Shown: positions 25,794 to 33,968, counted from the first letter of the stretch. The stretch: DNA of 64,000 nt from Flavobacterium nitrogenifigens (GCF_003254565.1 NZ_QJRI01000182.1:248001-312000), one strand, 5' to 3'. Program-made: numbers and translations. Notes: generated from the sequence alone by a model not told the origin.

Positions 25794-25849
25794 AAAAGAA
25801 AAATCCCAGTCTAAAAAATTTTTTAGACTGGGATTTTTCTTTTCCGTTA
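25788..25849. terminator. 62-bp perfect palindrome, probable bidirectional terminator
   Basis: Bases 25788-25818 and 25819-25849 are exact reverse complements with no spacer; the half-site includes GGAAAAGAAAAATCCCAGTC. It lies between convergent trxB and the GIN-domain gene. As RNA from either strand it gives a GC-cored stem with a U-rich 3' side, as expected for a two-way terminator. Confidence 0.85.
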
Positions 25850-25873
25850 TATTGATTTTAAACTTTAAAAAGT

Positions 25874-26728
25874 TTACAATGTCGTTGCTTTTGTTGCACC
25901 TGGCTTTTTTATCAGTTTTGCTTCTTCGCTAAAACGTGTAAGCTCTATTTTTGGATCACCATACAATGAAATTTCTGACTTATCTCCAGCGGCAATTGCG
26001 ATAGTCGTATCTGCTAATATTGTAGCAACGGCAGAACCTTCAGCGGTAACATTTGCATCTTTCAAAGTAAATTTTGTTCCTGTAAACACAGAGCTATTGT
26101 CTAATCTAATAGTTGCTTTTTCGGCAATTCCTTCAATTGCTGCGGTTGCTTTTTGATACAAATCGCATTTGAATTTTATAGCAGAAACCAATGTTTTAAC
26201 TCCAGCATATTTACTCAATTGCAAACTTCCTTCCTCTGCTTTTAAGTTTAATTCTGTTCTTGATTTATCATCTGCAATTAGAGTGAATTTTTTTGAATTT
26301 ACATTCAAATACAATTTAGAAAAGTCCATACAATTCATTGTAATGTCGTCTAATTGTAGCTCTTGAATAGCATACACTATCGCTTCATTTTTGGTTATTA
26401 CTTTATTCAATGATTTAGTATACGTAACCTTAACAGATAGTTTCTTAAAAATACTAGATTCTTTATTAGTATATAATCGAAGTGTTTTTTCTCTTAAATC
26501 CATTCCTACAATATCGTGCAGGTTATCATCGGCTTCAATTTTAATTTCGTTTTTCTCTCCTTGTTCCAGATAAACTTCTAGATTATCATCGACTTCAAGA
26601 GCATCAAAACTTCCAACTTCTTTTATTGAGGTAGTTACAATTTTAGAACCTTTAATTTTTTCTCTTTTTTGAGCGAAAGTCAGAGTCGTAACAAATAATA
26701 ATAAGAGTAGGGCGGTACTTTTTTTCAT
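25874..26728 (-). CDS. GIN-domain (DUF2807) exported protein
   Basis: 285 residues from the ATG at 26728, which gives the signal peptide MKKSTALLLLLFVTTLTFAQ; the frame is open further upstream but without a signal. The body has the GIN/DUF2807 beta-helical pattern of short strands: FDALEVDDNLEVYLEQGE, IEADDNLHDIVGM and repeated segments such as ASAVATILADTTIAI-type turns. GIN domains were proposed as adhesin heads; their function in these operons is unknown. It is the last gene of the PadR-PspC-GIN-GIN cluster, 83 bases after the first GIN gene. Confidence 0.82.
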   Translation of the reverse strand: MKKSTALLLLLFVTTLTFAQKREKIKGSKIVTTSIKEVGSFDALEVDDNLEVYLEQGEKNEIKIEADDNLHDIVGMDLREKTLRLYTNKESSIFKKLSVKVTYTKSLNKVITKNEAIVYAIQELQLDDITMNCMDFSKLYLNVNSKKFTLIADDKSRTELNLKAEEGSLQLSKYAGVKTLVSAIKFKCDLYQKATAAIEGIAEKATIRLDNSSVFTGTKFTLKDANVTAEGSAVATILADTTIAIAAGDKSEISLYGDPKIELTRFSEEAKLIKKPGATKATTL

Positions 26729-26811
26729 TAATTCTAGATTTGATTTTGACAAATATAAAAAAATCATCCACTTTTGATGAATGATTTCGTTTATATTTAA
26801 CAGTTGCTTTT

Positions 26812-27546
26812 TTAGCTTTTGCTTACGCTTCCTCCAGAACTTGAAGATTTTTCAACCGTTTTTGGATTCCCGCTGTAATTAATATTTCCTCCGCTAGAAG
26901 CGTCTGCTTTTAAGCTTAAGACCGGTTGTACAGAAACTGTTCCTCCGCTAGAGGCATCTGCATGAACATCATTTGCTATTAATTTTTCAGCATCAATACT
27001 TCCTCCACTTGAAACCGAAGTCGTTAGGCTTAAAGCTTTTCCTTCAATATCGATAGAACTTCCGCTTCCAGCATCTATTGCAATTCTGTCAGATTCGATT
27101 TTAACATCCATCGATGCTGCGCTCGAAGCTTCCAAAGTAACATCTTCACCTTGAACAAGTCCATCAGTTTCAACAGTTGAAGCACTAGAAGCTTCAATTT
27201 TATGGACAACAGGCATTTTTACTGTTACCTTTTTTGATGTAATGTTACGGAAAGAGCTGTATTTACATTCAATAATAAGAGTTCCGTTTTCTACTTTAGT
27301 AACAATTTCTTTTTGAAGATTGTCATCAGCCTCAACTGTAATTTCTGTAGCATCAGACTGTACAACCACCACATCTATGGCGTTGCTTACAGAGATATTT
27401 TTAAACTCTCCTTGAACAGTTCTTTTTTCTGTTGTAACATTCCCGCTTCCTTCAATTGCATTCATGTTAAAATTACATGAAGCAAACAATAAAGCTGTAA
27501 CAGTTGCAATTATAAATTTCGTAATATGAATGATTATTTTTATCAT
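26812..27546 (-). CDS. GIN-domain (DUF2807) lipoprotein
   Basis: 244 residues. The hydrophobic signal ends at the lipobox LFASC, so it is probably lipid-anchored. The mature part has the DUF2807 pattern FKNISVSNAIDVVVVQSD and ITVEADDNLQKEIV. It then has a strongly repetitive beta-solenoid-like run of short Ser/Gly-rich turns (IEASSAS, LEASSAAS, IDAGSGSS, VSSGGS, ADASSGG) roughly every 15-20 residues. It starts 3 bases after the PspC gene, indicating co-transcription and perhaps co-function at the envelope. Confidence 0.85.
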   Translation of the reverse strand: MIKIIIHITKFIIATVTALLFASCNFNMNAIEGSGNVTTEKRTVQGEFKNISVSNAIDVVVVQSDATEITVEADDNLQKEIVTKVENGTLIIECKYSSFRNITSKKVTVKMPVVHKIEASSASTVETDGLVQGEDVTLEASSAASMDVKIESDRIAIDAGSGSSIDIEGKALSLTTSVSSGGSIDAEKLIANDVHADASSGGTVSVQPVLSLKADASSGGNINYSGNPKTVEKSSSSGGSVSKS

Positions 27547-27549
27547 GGT

Positions 27550-29301
27550 TTAGTTAGTTTTGATTACAACTCCGTTTTTATCAATAGTTAATTTTCCTTT
27601 TTTTCCGTTTAAAACTTCTTTTCCATTAATTTTAACCGAAACTTCTTTTATAGTATCATTTGAGCTACCAGTATTATTTTCGTAGTCATTCTCATAGTCA
27701 TTTTCATAGTCATTTTCATTCTCGTTGTTATTGTCTTCATCAGCTGGACAGTTTAAACATTTTACTTTAGATCCTACAACTTTGTAATTGTAATCTCCGT
27801 TGTAATTCAGTTCCAAGAAATTGTCGTCTGAGTTATAGTAATCTCTTACAGAAGAATCTGGTTTAACCAATTGCCCTTCTGGTAAGTAAAGGTAAATGTC
27901 AACTTCTTGTCCTCTGAATTTATTTTTTACATCTGTCAGAAAATAGTTATCCAAAAGTAATTGATTTCCGCTAATTTGAAACTTATAATTAATTTTTTCT
28001 GCTCTTTTTTTAGCGTTTGTAAAAGAGTTTCCTCTTGCGCTTTTTTCGATCTGAATGAACGGAGCCGATTCGTCTGTGTGTAATACATGTAAACGTACAT
28101 CATTAGAATAAATCAATTCGTTGTTTGCAGAATCTTGTACAAATTCGAACTCTCTATAATGGTTCAAGCTTTTTGTATAATAATCATTGTACTTGAACTT
28201 GATGTATAAAGTATCGACAGGTTTGATTGCTAGAACTTTTTTCTCTACAACTTTATTATCATATGAAATTTCAGTTGCCTGTTTGATTCCAATACTTGTA
28301 AGAATTGCGATAGAAATAATCCAAAGAGCCAAAAGCGTATATTTTGTAATGTTTCCAATTGATTTTAAGTTTGGAGATAACAGTTTAAATCCTAAAAGAG
28401 TTAAGAAGAAAAACGGAATTCCAACAGCAAAGAACATTAATAAACCAAATGACCAGATAGGATAATCAGTAAAGTTTCCGGCTTCTATAAAGTTTTGCCA
28501 TGGAAAATCAATAAAGATATTTGTTCCCAAAGTAAAAACTCCAATTAATAATCCGATTAAAACACTAATCCCTGATATAATTAGAATTACTCCTAAAAAT
28601 TTAGCAAAGATTTTAAAAACCGTCATGACAAAGTCTCCAAATGAACTACTTATTCTCCCAGCTCCCGACTTTACCTGGTTTCCCATTTTGTCATAATCTG
28701 CATTTTTGAATTTCTCAGAAAGTGAATCAATTTCTTCGCGAACTTTTTTTTCGATGTTCGAAATAGTTACTGGTTCTCCTGTCATTTCCAATTTTTCAGA
28801 AGTTGTAACTGCTTCAGGAGTTACAATCCAAAGAACGAAGTAAGCTAAAATTCCAGTTCCAAAACCTGCGAAAACAAAGATTAAGAATATGATTTTAATC
28901 CAAACAGCGTCAATTCCAAAGTAGTGCCCCAAACCTGTTGCCACACCTCCAATCATACCATTTTCTTTGTCACGGTATAATTTTTTGTGTTTTCTTGCAT
29001 TATAGTTATTGAAAGATTGATTTGCGTTTTCTTCGTCCTCAATTCTATAATCTTCTGGTTGACCCATTACCGCAATCACCTCGTCAACATCTTTCAGTCC
29101 AACAACATGTTTTTCGCTTTTTTGTTTTTCTGTCAACAATTCAGAAACACGCATTTCGATGTCTTTAATGATTTCATCCTGACCAGATGAGTTGTTAAGT
29201 GATCGTTTTATAGCGTCAAAGTAGCGTGTCAATTTTAAGTATGCATCTTCATCGATGTGAAAAAACATCCCGCCTAAGTTAATATTTACTGTTTTGTTCA
29301 T
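27550..29301 (-). CDS. PspC-domain membrane protein
   Basis: 583 residues. An N-terminal cytoplasmic region (1-95), MNKTVNINLGGMFFHIDEDA then a MRVSELLTEKQ helix, is typical of Bacteroidota PspC proteins. The PspC domain follows (about 104-165: KLYRDKENGMIGGVATGLGH, then a hydrophobic pair), then further membrane helices at about 230-260, 288-310 and 325-345, and a long extracytoplasmic C-terminal domain. That domain ends in an acidic ENDY tandem repeat (about residues 527-543). PspC is associated with membrane-stress responses in other bacteria. Directly downstream of a PadR regulator (3-base gap). Confidence 0.88.
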   Translation of the reverse strand: MNKTVNINLGGMFFHIDEDAYLKLTRYFDAIKRSLNNSSGQDEIIKDIEMRVSELLTEKQKSEKHVVGLKDVDEVIAVMGQPEDYRIEDEENANQSFNNYNARKHKKLYRDKENGMIGGVATGLGHYFGIDAVWIKIIFLIFVFAGFGTGILAYFVLWIVTPEAVTTSEKLEMTGEPVTISNIEKKVREEIDSLSEKFKNADYDKMGNQVKSGAGRISSSFGDFVMTVFKIFAKFLGVILIISGISVLIGLLIGVFTLGTNIFIDFPWQNFIEAGNFTDYPIWSFGLLMFFAVGIPFFFLTLLGFKLLSPNLKSIGNITKYTLLALWIISIAILTSIGIKQATEISYDNKVVEKKVLAIKPVDTLYIKFKYNDYYTKSLNHYREFEFVQDSANNELIYSNDVRLHVLHTDESAPFIQIEKSARGNSFTNAKKRAEKINYKFQISGNQLLLDNYFLTDVKNKFRGQEVDIYLYLPEGQLVKPDSSVRDYYNSDDNFLELNYNGDYNYKVVGSKVKCLNCPADEDNNNENENDYENDYENDYENNTGSSNDTIKEVSVKINGKEVLNGKKGKLTIDKNGVVIKTN

Positions 29302-29304
29302 GAC

Positions 29305-29637
29305 TTATTGATTTTGATTGGTGATTAGATTTACGGCGTCGGATAATTCTGTCCAAGTGCCGCTAAGTTCGTTTAAAAATGTTTGTCCTATTTCGGTTAA
29401 TCCATAATATTTTCGTGGTGGCCCAGAGGTCGATTCTTCCCAGCGATAATTTAGTAAACCGTCATTTTTCAATCTAGTTAACAACGGGTAAACGGTTCCT
29501 TCTACAACTAGTAATTTTGCGTTTTTTAAAGTGTCTAATATTTCAGATGTATATGCGTCTTTTTCTTTTAATACAGATAGGATGCAAAACTCAAGAACAC
29601 CTTTGCGCATCTGTGCTTTTGTGTTTTCAATGTTCAT
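29305..29637 (-). CDS. PadR-family transcriptional regulator
   Basis: 110 residues, the small PadR type (winged helix plus one dimerisation helix). Landmarks: QMRKGVLEFCILSVLKEKDA (9-28), YTSEILDTL, VVEGTVYPLLTRLKNDGLL (about 44-62), then SGPPRKYYGLTEIGQTFL (about 71-88). As first gene of the operon it probably autoregulates and controls the PspC and GIN genes. The upstream region holds four TGATTGAT-like repeats that could be its operator. The inducing signal is unknown. Confidence 0.92.
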   Translation of the reverse strand: MNIENTKAQMRKGVLEFCILSVLKEKDAYTSEILDTLKNAKLLVVEGTVYPLLTRLKNDGLLNYRWEESTSGPPRKYYGLTEIGQTFLNELSGTWTELSDAVNLITNQNQ

Positions 29638-29658
29638 AATTTCATTTTGTTTTTTTTT

Positions 29659-29741
29659 GATTGAACAATTCGTTTTTTGATTGATGATGATTTGATTGAT
29701 GATTGATTTCGAAACTTATATGATTTGATTGATGTTTCGAC
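29659..29741. promoter_or_regulatory. TGATTGAT repeat cluster upstream of padR-like gene
   Basis: Within about 80 bases the words TTGATTGA/TGATTGATG occur at least four times, ending about 20 bases before the PadR start. Possible operator or promoter region; could also be simple-sequence drift. Confidence 0.3.
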
Positions 29742-29763
29742 TATAACTTTTAATTTTTTAGTG

Positions 29764-30243
29764 TCACTTTATAAAAGGAATCGTAATTGGATATTTGTAT
29801 AATTCTCCATTTGAGGCTTTTATCGAAGCGTAGATTACCAAAAAGAATTCAACAAATTTTAATAATCCGAAAAGTATAACAGCTGTTATGCCTACACTTA
29901 AAGTTCCAATGTGCCCTTCGAAGTTGAAATTTCTAATTACAAGATTCTCATTGTACATAAATGCTTCGATTGGAATATTTTGTAAAACTACTGTTATAAA
30001 AATTGGTATCGCAATAAGCGCTAAAATCAAAGAATAAAGCAAAATGCTTAATTGAAAGTTCAAAGCCTGTTTTCCGTGATGATCTGCAAATTCAGATTTG
30101 TCTTTATAGTTGGTCCAAATGATTACCGGAAAAATATAGTTTCCAAACGGAATTATATATTGGCTTAATGTACTCAAATGAGTAAATGCTGCCGTATTCT
30201 TTTCTGATGTTTTTTCCATGATGAGTGGTGTTGTTGTTTCCAT
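29764..30243 (-). CDS. DUF4870-family membrane protein
   Basis: 159 residues with the DUF4870 pattern: THLSTLSQYIIPFGNYIFPVI (22-42), DHHGKQALNFQLSILLYS (about 54-71), and two further hydrophobic helices (about 70-90 and 117-140). It ends with NGELYKYPITIPFIK, the family's typical C-terminus. Function unknown. It is upstream of, and on the same strand as, the PadR operon (127-base gap), and related proteins often accompany PspC/PadR genes in Bacteroidota. Confidence 0.85.
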   Translation of the reverse strand: METTTPLIMEKTSEKNTAAFTHLSTLSQYIIPFGNYIFPVIIWTNYKDKSEFADHHGKQALNFQLSILLYSLILALIAIPIFITVVLQNIPIEAFMYNENLVIRNFNFEGHIGTLSVGITAVILFGLLKFVEFFLVIYASIKASNGELYKYPITIPFIK

Positions 30244-30473
30244 GATTAAAAGTATATAGTAATTTCTTATGCAAATATATGTCTAAAAGACAGTATCTTG
30301 TTTTGCATAGTACTAATTATTAACAAAAATTTAACAAATATTCAAGTAGGAAATTCTGTTTAAATTGCTGAAAATCATTCGGAAGTGCCGTATTTATTGA
30401 GATTATTTTGATAGTTTAATAATTTATTGTGCGTGCATAGTTTTTTTGTATTTTTACATAAAAAATATATTCT

Positions 30474-30926
30474 ATGGCACTTTCGGTATCAAAACTTAAT
30501 AAATTCGTCTTATTCAAATTGCCTTCGGCATACTTTTGCGGAGTACGTGTAAAAGATATAAACGATAGCAGTTGTACAGTCACAGTAAAACACAGATGGA
30601 TCAATCAGAATCCGTTTAACTCGATGTATTTTGCAGTTCAGGCAATGGCGGCTGAGTTGACAACTGGAGCTTTGGTGATTTCTCAAATTCAGCAAAGCGG
30701 TAAAAAGATTTCTATGTTAGTAGCCAACAACAAAGGTAACTTCACAAAAAAAGCTACGGGACGAATTACATTTGTCTGCAAAGACGGACATTTAATTGCT
30801 GATGCCATCAAAAAAACAATAGAAACTGGAGAAGGACAGACGTTTTGGATGAAATCTATTGGAACAAACGAAGAAGGTGTTCAAGTTTCAGAAATGGATT
30901 TTGAGTGGAGTATTCGAGTGAAATAG
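30474..30926 (+). CDS. DUF4442 hotdog-fold protein (thioesterase-like)
   Basis: 150 residues with the DUF4442/PaaI-like layout: LPSAYFCGVRVKDINDSSCT (18-37), KHRWINQNPFNSMYFAVQAM (41-60, with the central helix MYFAVQAMAAELTTGAL) and CKDGHLIADAIKKTIETGEG. The hotdog fold usually carries acyl-CoA thioesterase activity, but the substrate is unknown. It is divergent from the DUF4870 gene and followed by an inverted-repeat element. Confidence 0.85.
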   Translation: MALSVSKLNKFVLFKLPSAYFCGVRVKDINDSSCTVTVKHRWINQNPFNSMYFAVQAMAAELTTGALVISQIQQSGKKISMLVANNKGNFTKKATGRITFVCKDGHLIADAIKKTIETGEGQTFWMKSIGTNEEGVQVSEMDFEWSIRVK

Positions 30927-30938
30927 TTTTGAATCTTT

Positions 30939-31032
30939 TTGCCGCGAATTTCCCAAATTTTCACTAATTTTTAAGTTGGAAAACTAAATGAGTTATTTAA
31001 TTTACACAAATTAATTCGCGTTAATTCGCGGA
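30939..31032. repeat. GCCAC-type inverted-repeat element, copy 4 (diverged)
   Basis: Left arm TTGCCGCGAATTTCCCAAAT (about 30939) and right arm ending TTCGCGGAATTAGTGGCAA (about 31032) are imperfect inverted repeats with the same word order as the element at 5670-5808 (GCCAC, AATT, ACTAATTT). Confidence 0.6.
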
Positions 31033-31055
31033 ATTAGTGGCAAAGAAATAAATAT

Positions 31056-31088
31056 AAAAAAGGCCTCAAATATTTTTTGAGGCCTTTA
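31056..31088. terminator. Bidirectional terminator
   Basis: AAGGCCTCAAA / TTTGAGGCCTT stem with an A run before and T run after; serves the plus-strand DUF4442 gene and the minus-strand 52-residue gene. Confidence 0.8.
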
Positions 31089-31108
31089 TCTTGAAATTAG
31101 CATTTCAA

Positions 31109-31267
31109 TTATTTTTTAACACAGCAAGATTTTGTGTCTTTTTTGTCTGTTGTTTTTTTACAGCACGATTCTTTTTTGGTTTTGTCTTTTGTTGTTGGTT
31201 TTGTGTCCTGAGCCATTACGCCAATAGAAAAGAAAGCAACTGTTACTACGGTGATTACTTTTGTCAT
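31109..31267 (-). CDS. Small secreted Cys-pair peptide, 52 residues
   Basis: ATG at 31267, stop TAA at 31109. A signal peptide (MTKVITVVTVAFFSIGVMAQ, cleavage after residue 19 or 20) precedes a 32-residue mature part that is nearly all Lys, Thr and Asp with two Cys-Cys pairs (residues 35-36 and 48-49). It has its own terminator, and the 137-base gap upstream can hold a promoter. I recognise no family. The two CC pairs and its place beside a multicopper oxidase and copper ATPase suggest a periplasmic or secreted metal-binding peptide; this is inference. Confidence 0.7.
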   Translation of the reverse strand: MTKVITVVTVAFFSIGVMAQDTKPTTKDKTKKESCCKKTTDKKDTKSCCVKK

Positions 31268-31403
31268 TTTGTTTAAATGTTTTTTGTGTTAGAGATTATA
31301 ATTGGTGAATCAAATATAATTCGAATTCTTATAGCTTATTCTTACAAATTGTTAATGTTTTTGTAAAATCTGTTAATGAGTTGTAAAGTCTCCACTATGG
31401 TAT

Positions 31404-33647
31404 TTAATAGTTAAGATTAACCCCAAATCCAATTCCCATATCACTATCATAATGCGTTGTGATTCCGAAGTTACGGCCAACGATATATTTCAATCCTGCC
31501 ATATATTCTTTGTCAGTATTCCACATTAAATTCATTCTAAGTCTTTGCGAAAGCGGAATATCTTTTCGTTCAAATTGTACTCTTACATTTCCGTCAGTAT
31601 AAACCTCAACTTGTGCTTTTATGAGCATTGGTAAAGTATATTCGACACCGGCACTAAAAACCGAACGATTGTCTTTGGTGTTTTTTTGACCAAAAAGATT
31701 CTGTTCCTGTTCGTCCATTCCCATTTTTCGGTATCGCCAGTCAAAACCAATAAAAGGCATTAGCAACTGATTTTTTCCAAAATAACGGCCAATATGAGTT
31801 TCGGTTTCATAACCATGTTTATCGTTATAACCCAATCTCCATTCGGTTCCAATGCTCCAACGCGTATTGCTAAACATCGCTTCACCATCATTTCCATTTG
31901 TGGCAAAATCATTTTCTGCCATAAAATGAAACATTCTGTCATCCATTTTCAACATTTTGAAAGCCATTTCCGGATGATGTATTAACGGATTTGGAGCTGA
32001 ATTTTCGTAAGTAAAAATCCTTCCCATTCCGGCCATCATGTGGTATAAAATATGACAATGAAAAAACCAGTCGCCATCTGCGTTGGCTTGGAATTCGATC
32101 GTATCGGTTTCCATTGGCATAATATCAATCACATTTTTTAGTGGAGAATAATCTCCATGTTCGTTCAGAATTCTAAAATCATGTCCGTGCAAATGCATTG
32201 GGTGACGCATCATCGAACCGTTGTATAAAACAATACGAACATTTTCTCCTTTTTTAATTAAGATTTTATCGGTTTCAGAAACCACTTTATTATCCAAACT
32301 CCAAACATAACGATTCATATTTCCAGAAAGCGTAAAACGTAATTCTTTTACAGGTGCATCTTTTGGAAGATTAGTTTTAAAAGGAGATTTCAGCATTCCG
32401 TAATTCAAAGTTACAATTTCAGGAGTTTCAGTGCTATCGCTTTCCATTTTCATGTCTTCCATATTATGATTCGAATGATCCATTTTAGGTTTTGCATTCT
32501 CATCTTCACCAGAAATTTCAGGATACATTACGGCATTCATGTCCATTTTGTTCAAAGTCATATTCATGCCCATGTCGTTCATTTCGCCGTTCATTTTCAT
32601 CATATCATTCATCATTTTCATCCCTTCAAAATATTTTAATTTCGAAAGATGATGAACAGGCTGTTTTTCTCCACTTCCTAAAAATAGAGATGCAGATCCC
32701 GTTCTGTCTTCGGCTGTAGCCAAAAAAGCAAAAGATTTATGGTCTTCGGGAACGGTAACGACAACGTCATAAGTTTCAGAAACGGCAATAATCAAGCGAT
32801 CGACTTCTACAGGATCAACATCATTTCCGTCGCTGGCTACAACTGTAATTTTTCCTCCACCGTAAGTTAGCCAGAAATAGCTGGAAGCACCACCATTGGC
32901 AATTCGCAATCGAACTTTTGAGCCTGGCTTAAGATCTGAAAACTGCTGTTCGTTTTTTCCGTTGATTAAAAACTTTTCATAGTAAACATCGCTCACATCC
33001 ATTGCATTCATTCGTTTCCATTCGTTGGTCACTTTGGTCGAAAAATGTCCTTGTTTTATGGCTTCTGCATAACTTTGTGTTGTTCCTTTTTTGATAGCAA
33101 ACCAATCGTTGGCATTGTGAAGCATTCGCTGAATATTCTCGGGTTTCAAGTCTGACCATTCGCTTAAAATAACTGGAATCGTCGGCAAATCGTCAATACC
33201 TTTTCTAATTGTGGGATCGTCTTTTTTCTTATTTATGATAAAAAGTCCATATAAACCAATTTGTTCCTGCAAGCCAGAATGACTATGATACCAATACGTT
33301 CCGTTTTGAATAATTGGAAAAGTATATTTATGAGTTGTTCCAGGTTCAATTGGCATTTGCGTAAGATATGGAACTCCGTCTTCTTTATTGGGCAGAAATA
33401 ATCCGTGCCAGTGCATCGAAGTGCTTTCTTTTTTTAATTCGTTATGCACATAAATTTCTGCAATATCACCTTCGGTAAAAGTCAAAGTTGGCATCGGAAT
33501 TTGTCCATTAACGGAAATCGCCCGTTTTTCTTTACCTGAAAAATTGACAATCGTATCGCGAACATGTAAATCGTAACGCACAACTTTCTGAGCCTTTAGC
33601 TGAAAAGCAATTAAAAAAAGGATCAGTATATATTTAATCTTAATCAT
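31404..33647 (-). CDS. Multicopper oxidase fused to a CopB-like beta-barrel tail
   Basis: 747 residues with a signal peptide (1-20). The four copper-site motifs are complete: MHWHGLFLP (78-86), WYHSHSGLQ (119-127), MRHPMHLHGHDF (about 475-486) and HCHILYHMMAGM (about 528-539). A Met/His-rich stretch (about 345-410: MNDMMKMNGEMNDMGMNM and others) resembles the copper-loading segment of CopA/PcoA. From about residue 575 the sequence changes to alternating aromatic strands (SIGTEWRLGYNDKHGY, GRYFGKNQLLMPFIGFDWRY, AGVEYTLPMLIKAQVEVYTD) ending in GVNLNY, like the outer-membrane barrel of CopB/PcoB. Probably oxidises Cu(I) outside the cytoplasm. Confidence 0.9.
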   Translation of the reverse strand: MIKIKYILILFLIAFQLKAQKVVRYDLHVRDTIVNFSGKEKRAISVNGQIPMPTLTFTEGDIAEIYVHNELKKESTSMHWHGLFLPNKEDGVPYLTQMPIEPGTTHKYTFPIIQNGTYWYHSHSGLQEQIGLYGLFIINKKKDDPTIRKGIDDLPTIPVILSEWSDLKPENIQRMLHNANDWFAIKKGTTQSYAEAIKQGHFSTKVTNEWKRMNAMDVSDVYYEKFLINGKNEQQFSDLKPGSKVRLRIANGGASSYFWLTYGGGKITVVASDGNDVDPVEVDRLIIAVSETYDVVVTVPEDHKSFAFLATAEDRTGSASLFLGSGEKQPVHHLSKLKYFEGMKMMNDMMKMNGEMNDMGMNMTLNKMDMNAVMYPEISGEDENAKPKMDHSNHNMEDMKMESDSTETPEIVTLNYGMLKSPFKTNLPKDAPVKELRFTLSGNMNRYVWSLDNKVVSETDKILIKKGENVRIVLYNGSMMRHPMHLHGHDFRILNEHGDYSPLKNVIDIMPMETDTIEFQANADGDWFFHCHILYHMMAGMGRIFTYENSAPNPLIHHPEMAFKMLKMDDRMFHFMAENDFATNGNDGEAMFSNTRWSIGTEWRLGYNDKHGYETETHIGRYFGKNQLLMPFIGFDWRYRKMGMDEQEQNLFGQKNTKDNRSVFSAGVEYTLPMLIKAQVEVYTDGNVRVQFERKDIPLSQRLRMNLMWNTDKEYMAGLKYIVGRNFGITTHYDSDMGIGFGVNLNY

Positions 33648-33689
33648 TAGTTTATAATTTTAAATCAATTGAGAACAATTTAATTTTGT

Positions 33690-33853
33690 TAAGCTCCGGC
33701 GGAGCTAAATATTTATAGAAATTCAATTCCGTTAATATAAAAGAGCTCCAGCGGAGCGAAATATACGGTCAATGAAAAAAAGTTGTCACTCCGCTGGAGC
33801 TTTTACGATCGAGACTAATACTATGTCTATAAATATTTCGCTTCTCCGAAGCG
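33690..33853. repeat. GCTCC-GCGGAGC element, copy 1 (four hairpins, ABB'A' layout)
   Basis: AGCTCCGGCGGAGCT plus AAATATTTATAGA at 33692-33719; GCTCCAGCGGAGC at 33745-33757; the reverse-oriented CTCCGCTGGAGC at 33789-33800; and reverse-oriented TCTATAAATATTTCGCTTC with AAGCG ending at 33853. The outer and inner pairs are inverted repeats. This fills the 321-base gap between the P-type ATPase and multicopper oxidase genes; the rest of the gap holds no ORF. Confidence 0.8.
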
Positions 33854-33968
33854 TATTTTTTGCCTAATTTTTTTCGCACAGCTTCATTTAAATTAGTGAA
33901 ACGCCTTTAACCACATTCCGTATAGTTATTGGGAATGTTTCTATGTGTTAAAATAATTAAGCTCCAAC

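Noticed and set aside
31091..31276. Plus-strand frame of 61 codons rich in Phe and Cys
   Set aside because: It is the antisense of the 52-residue secreted peptide, which has a proper signal peptide and terminator.
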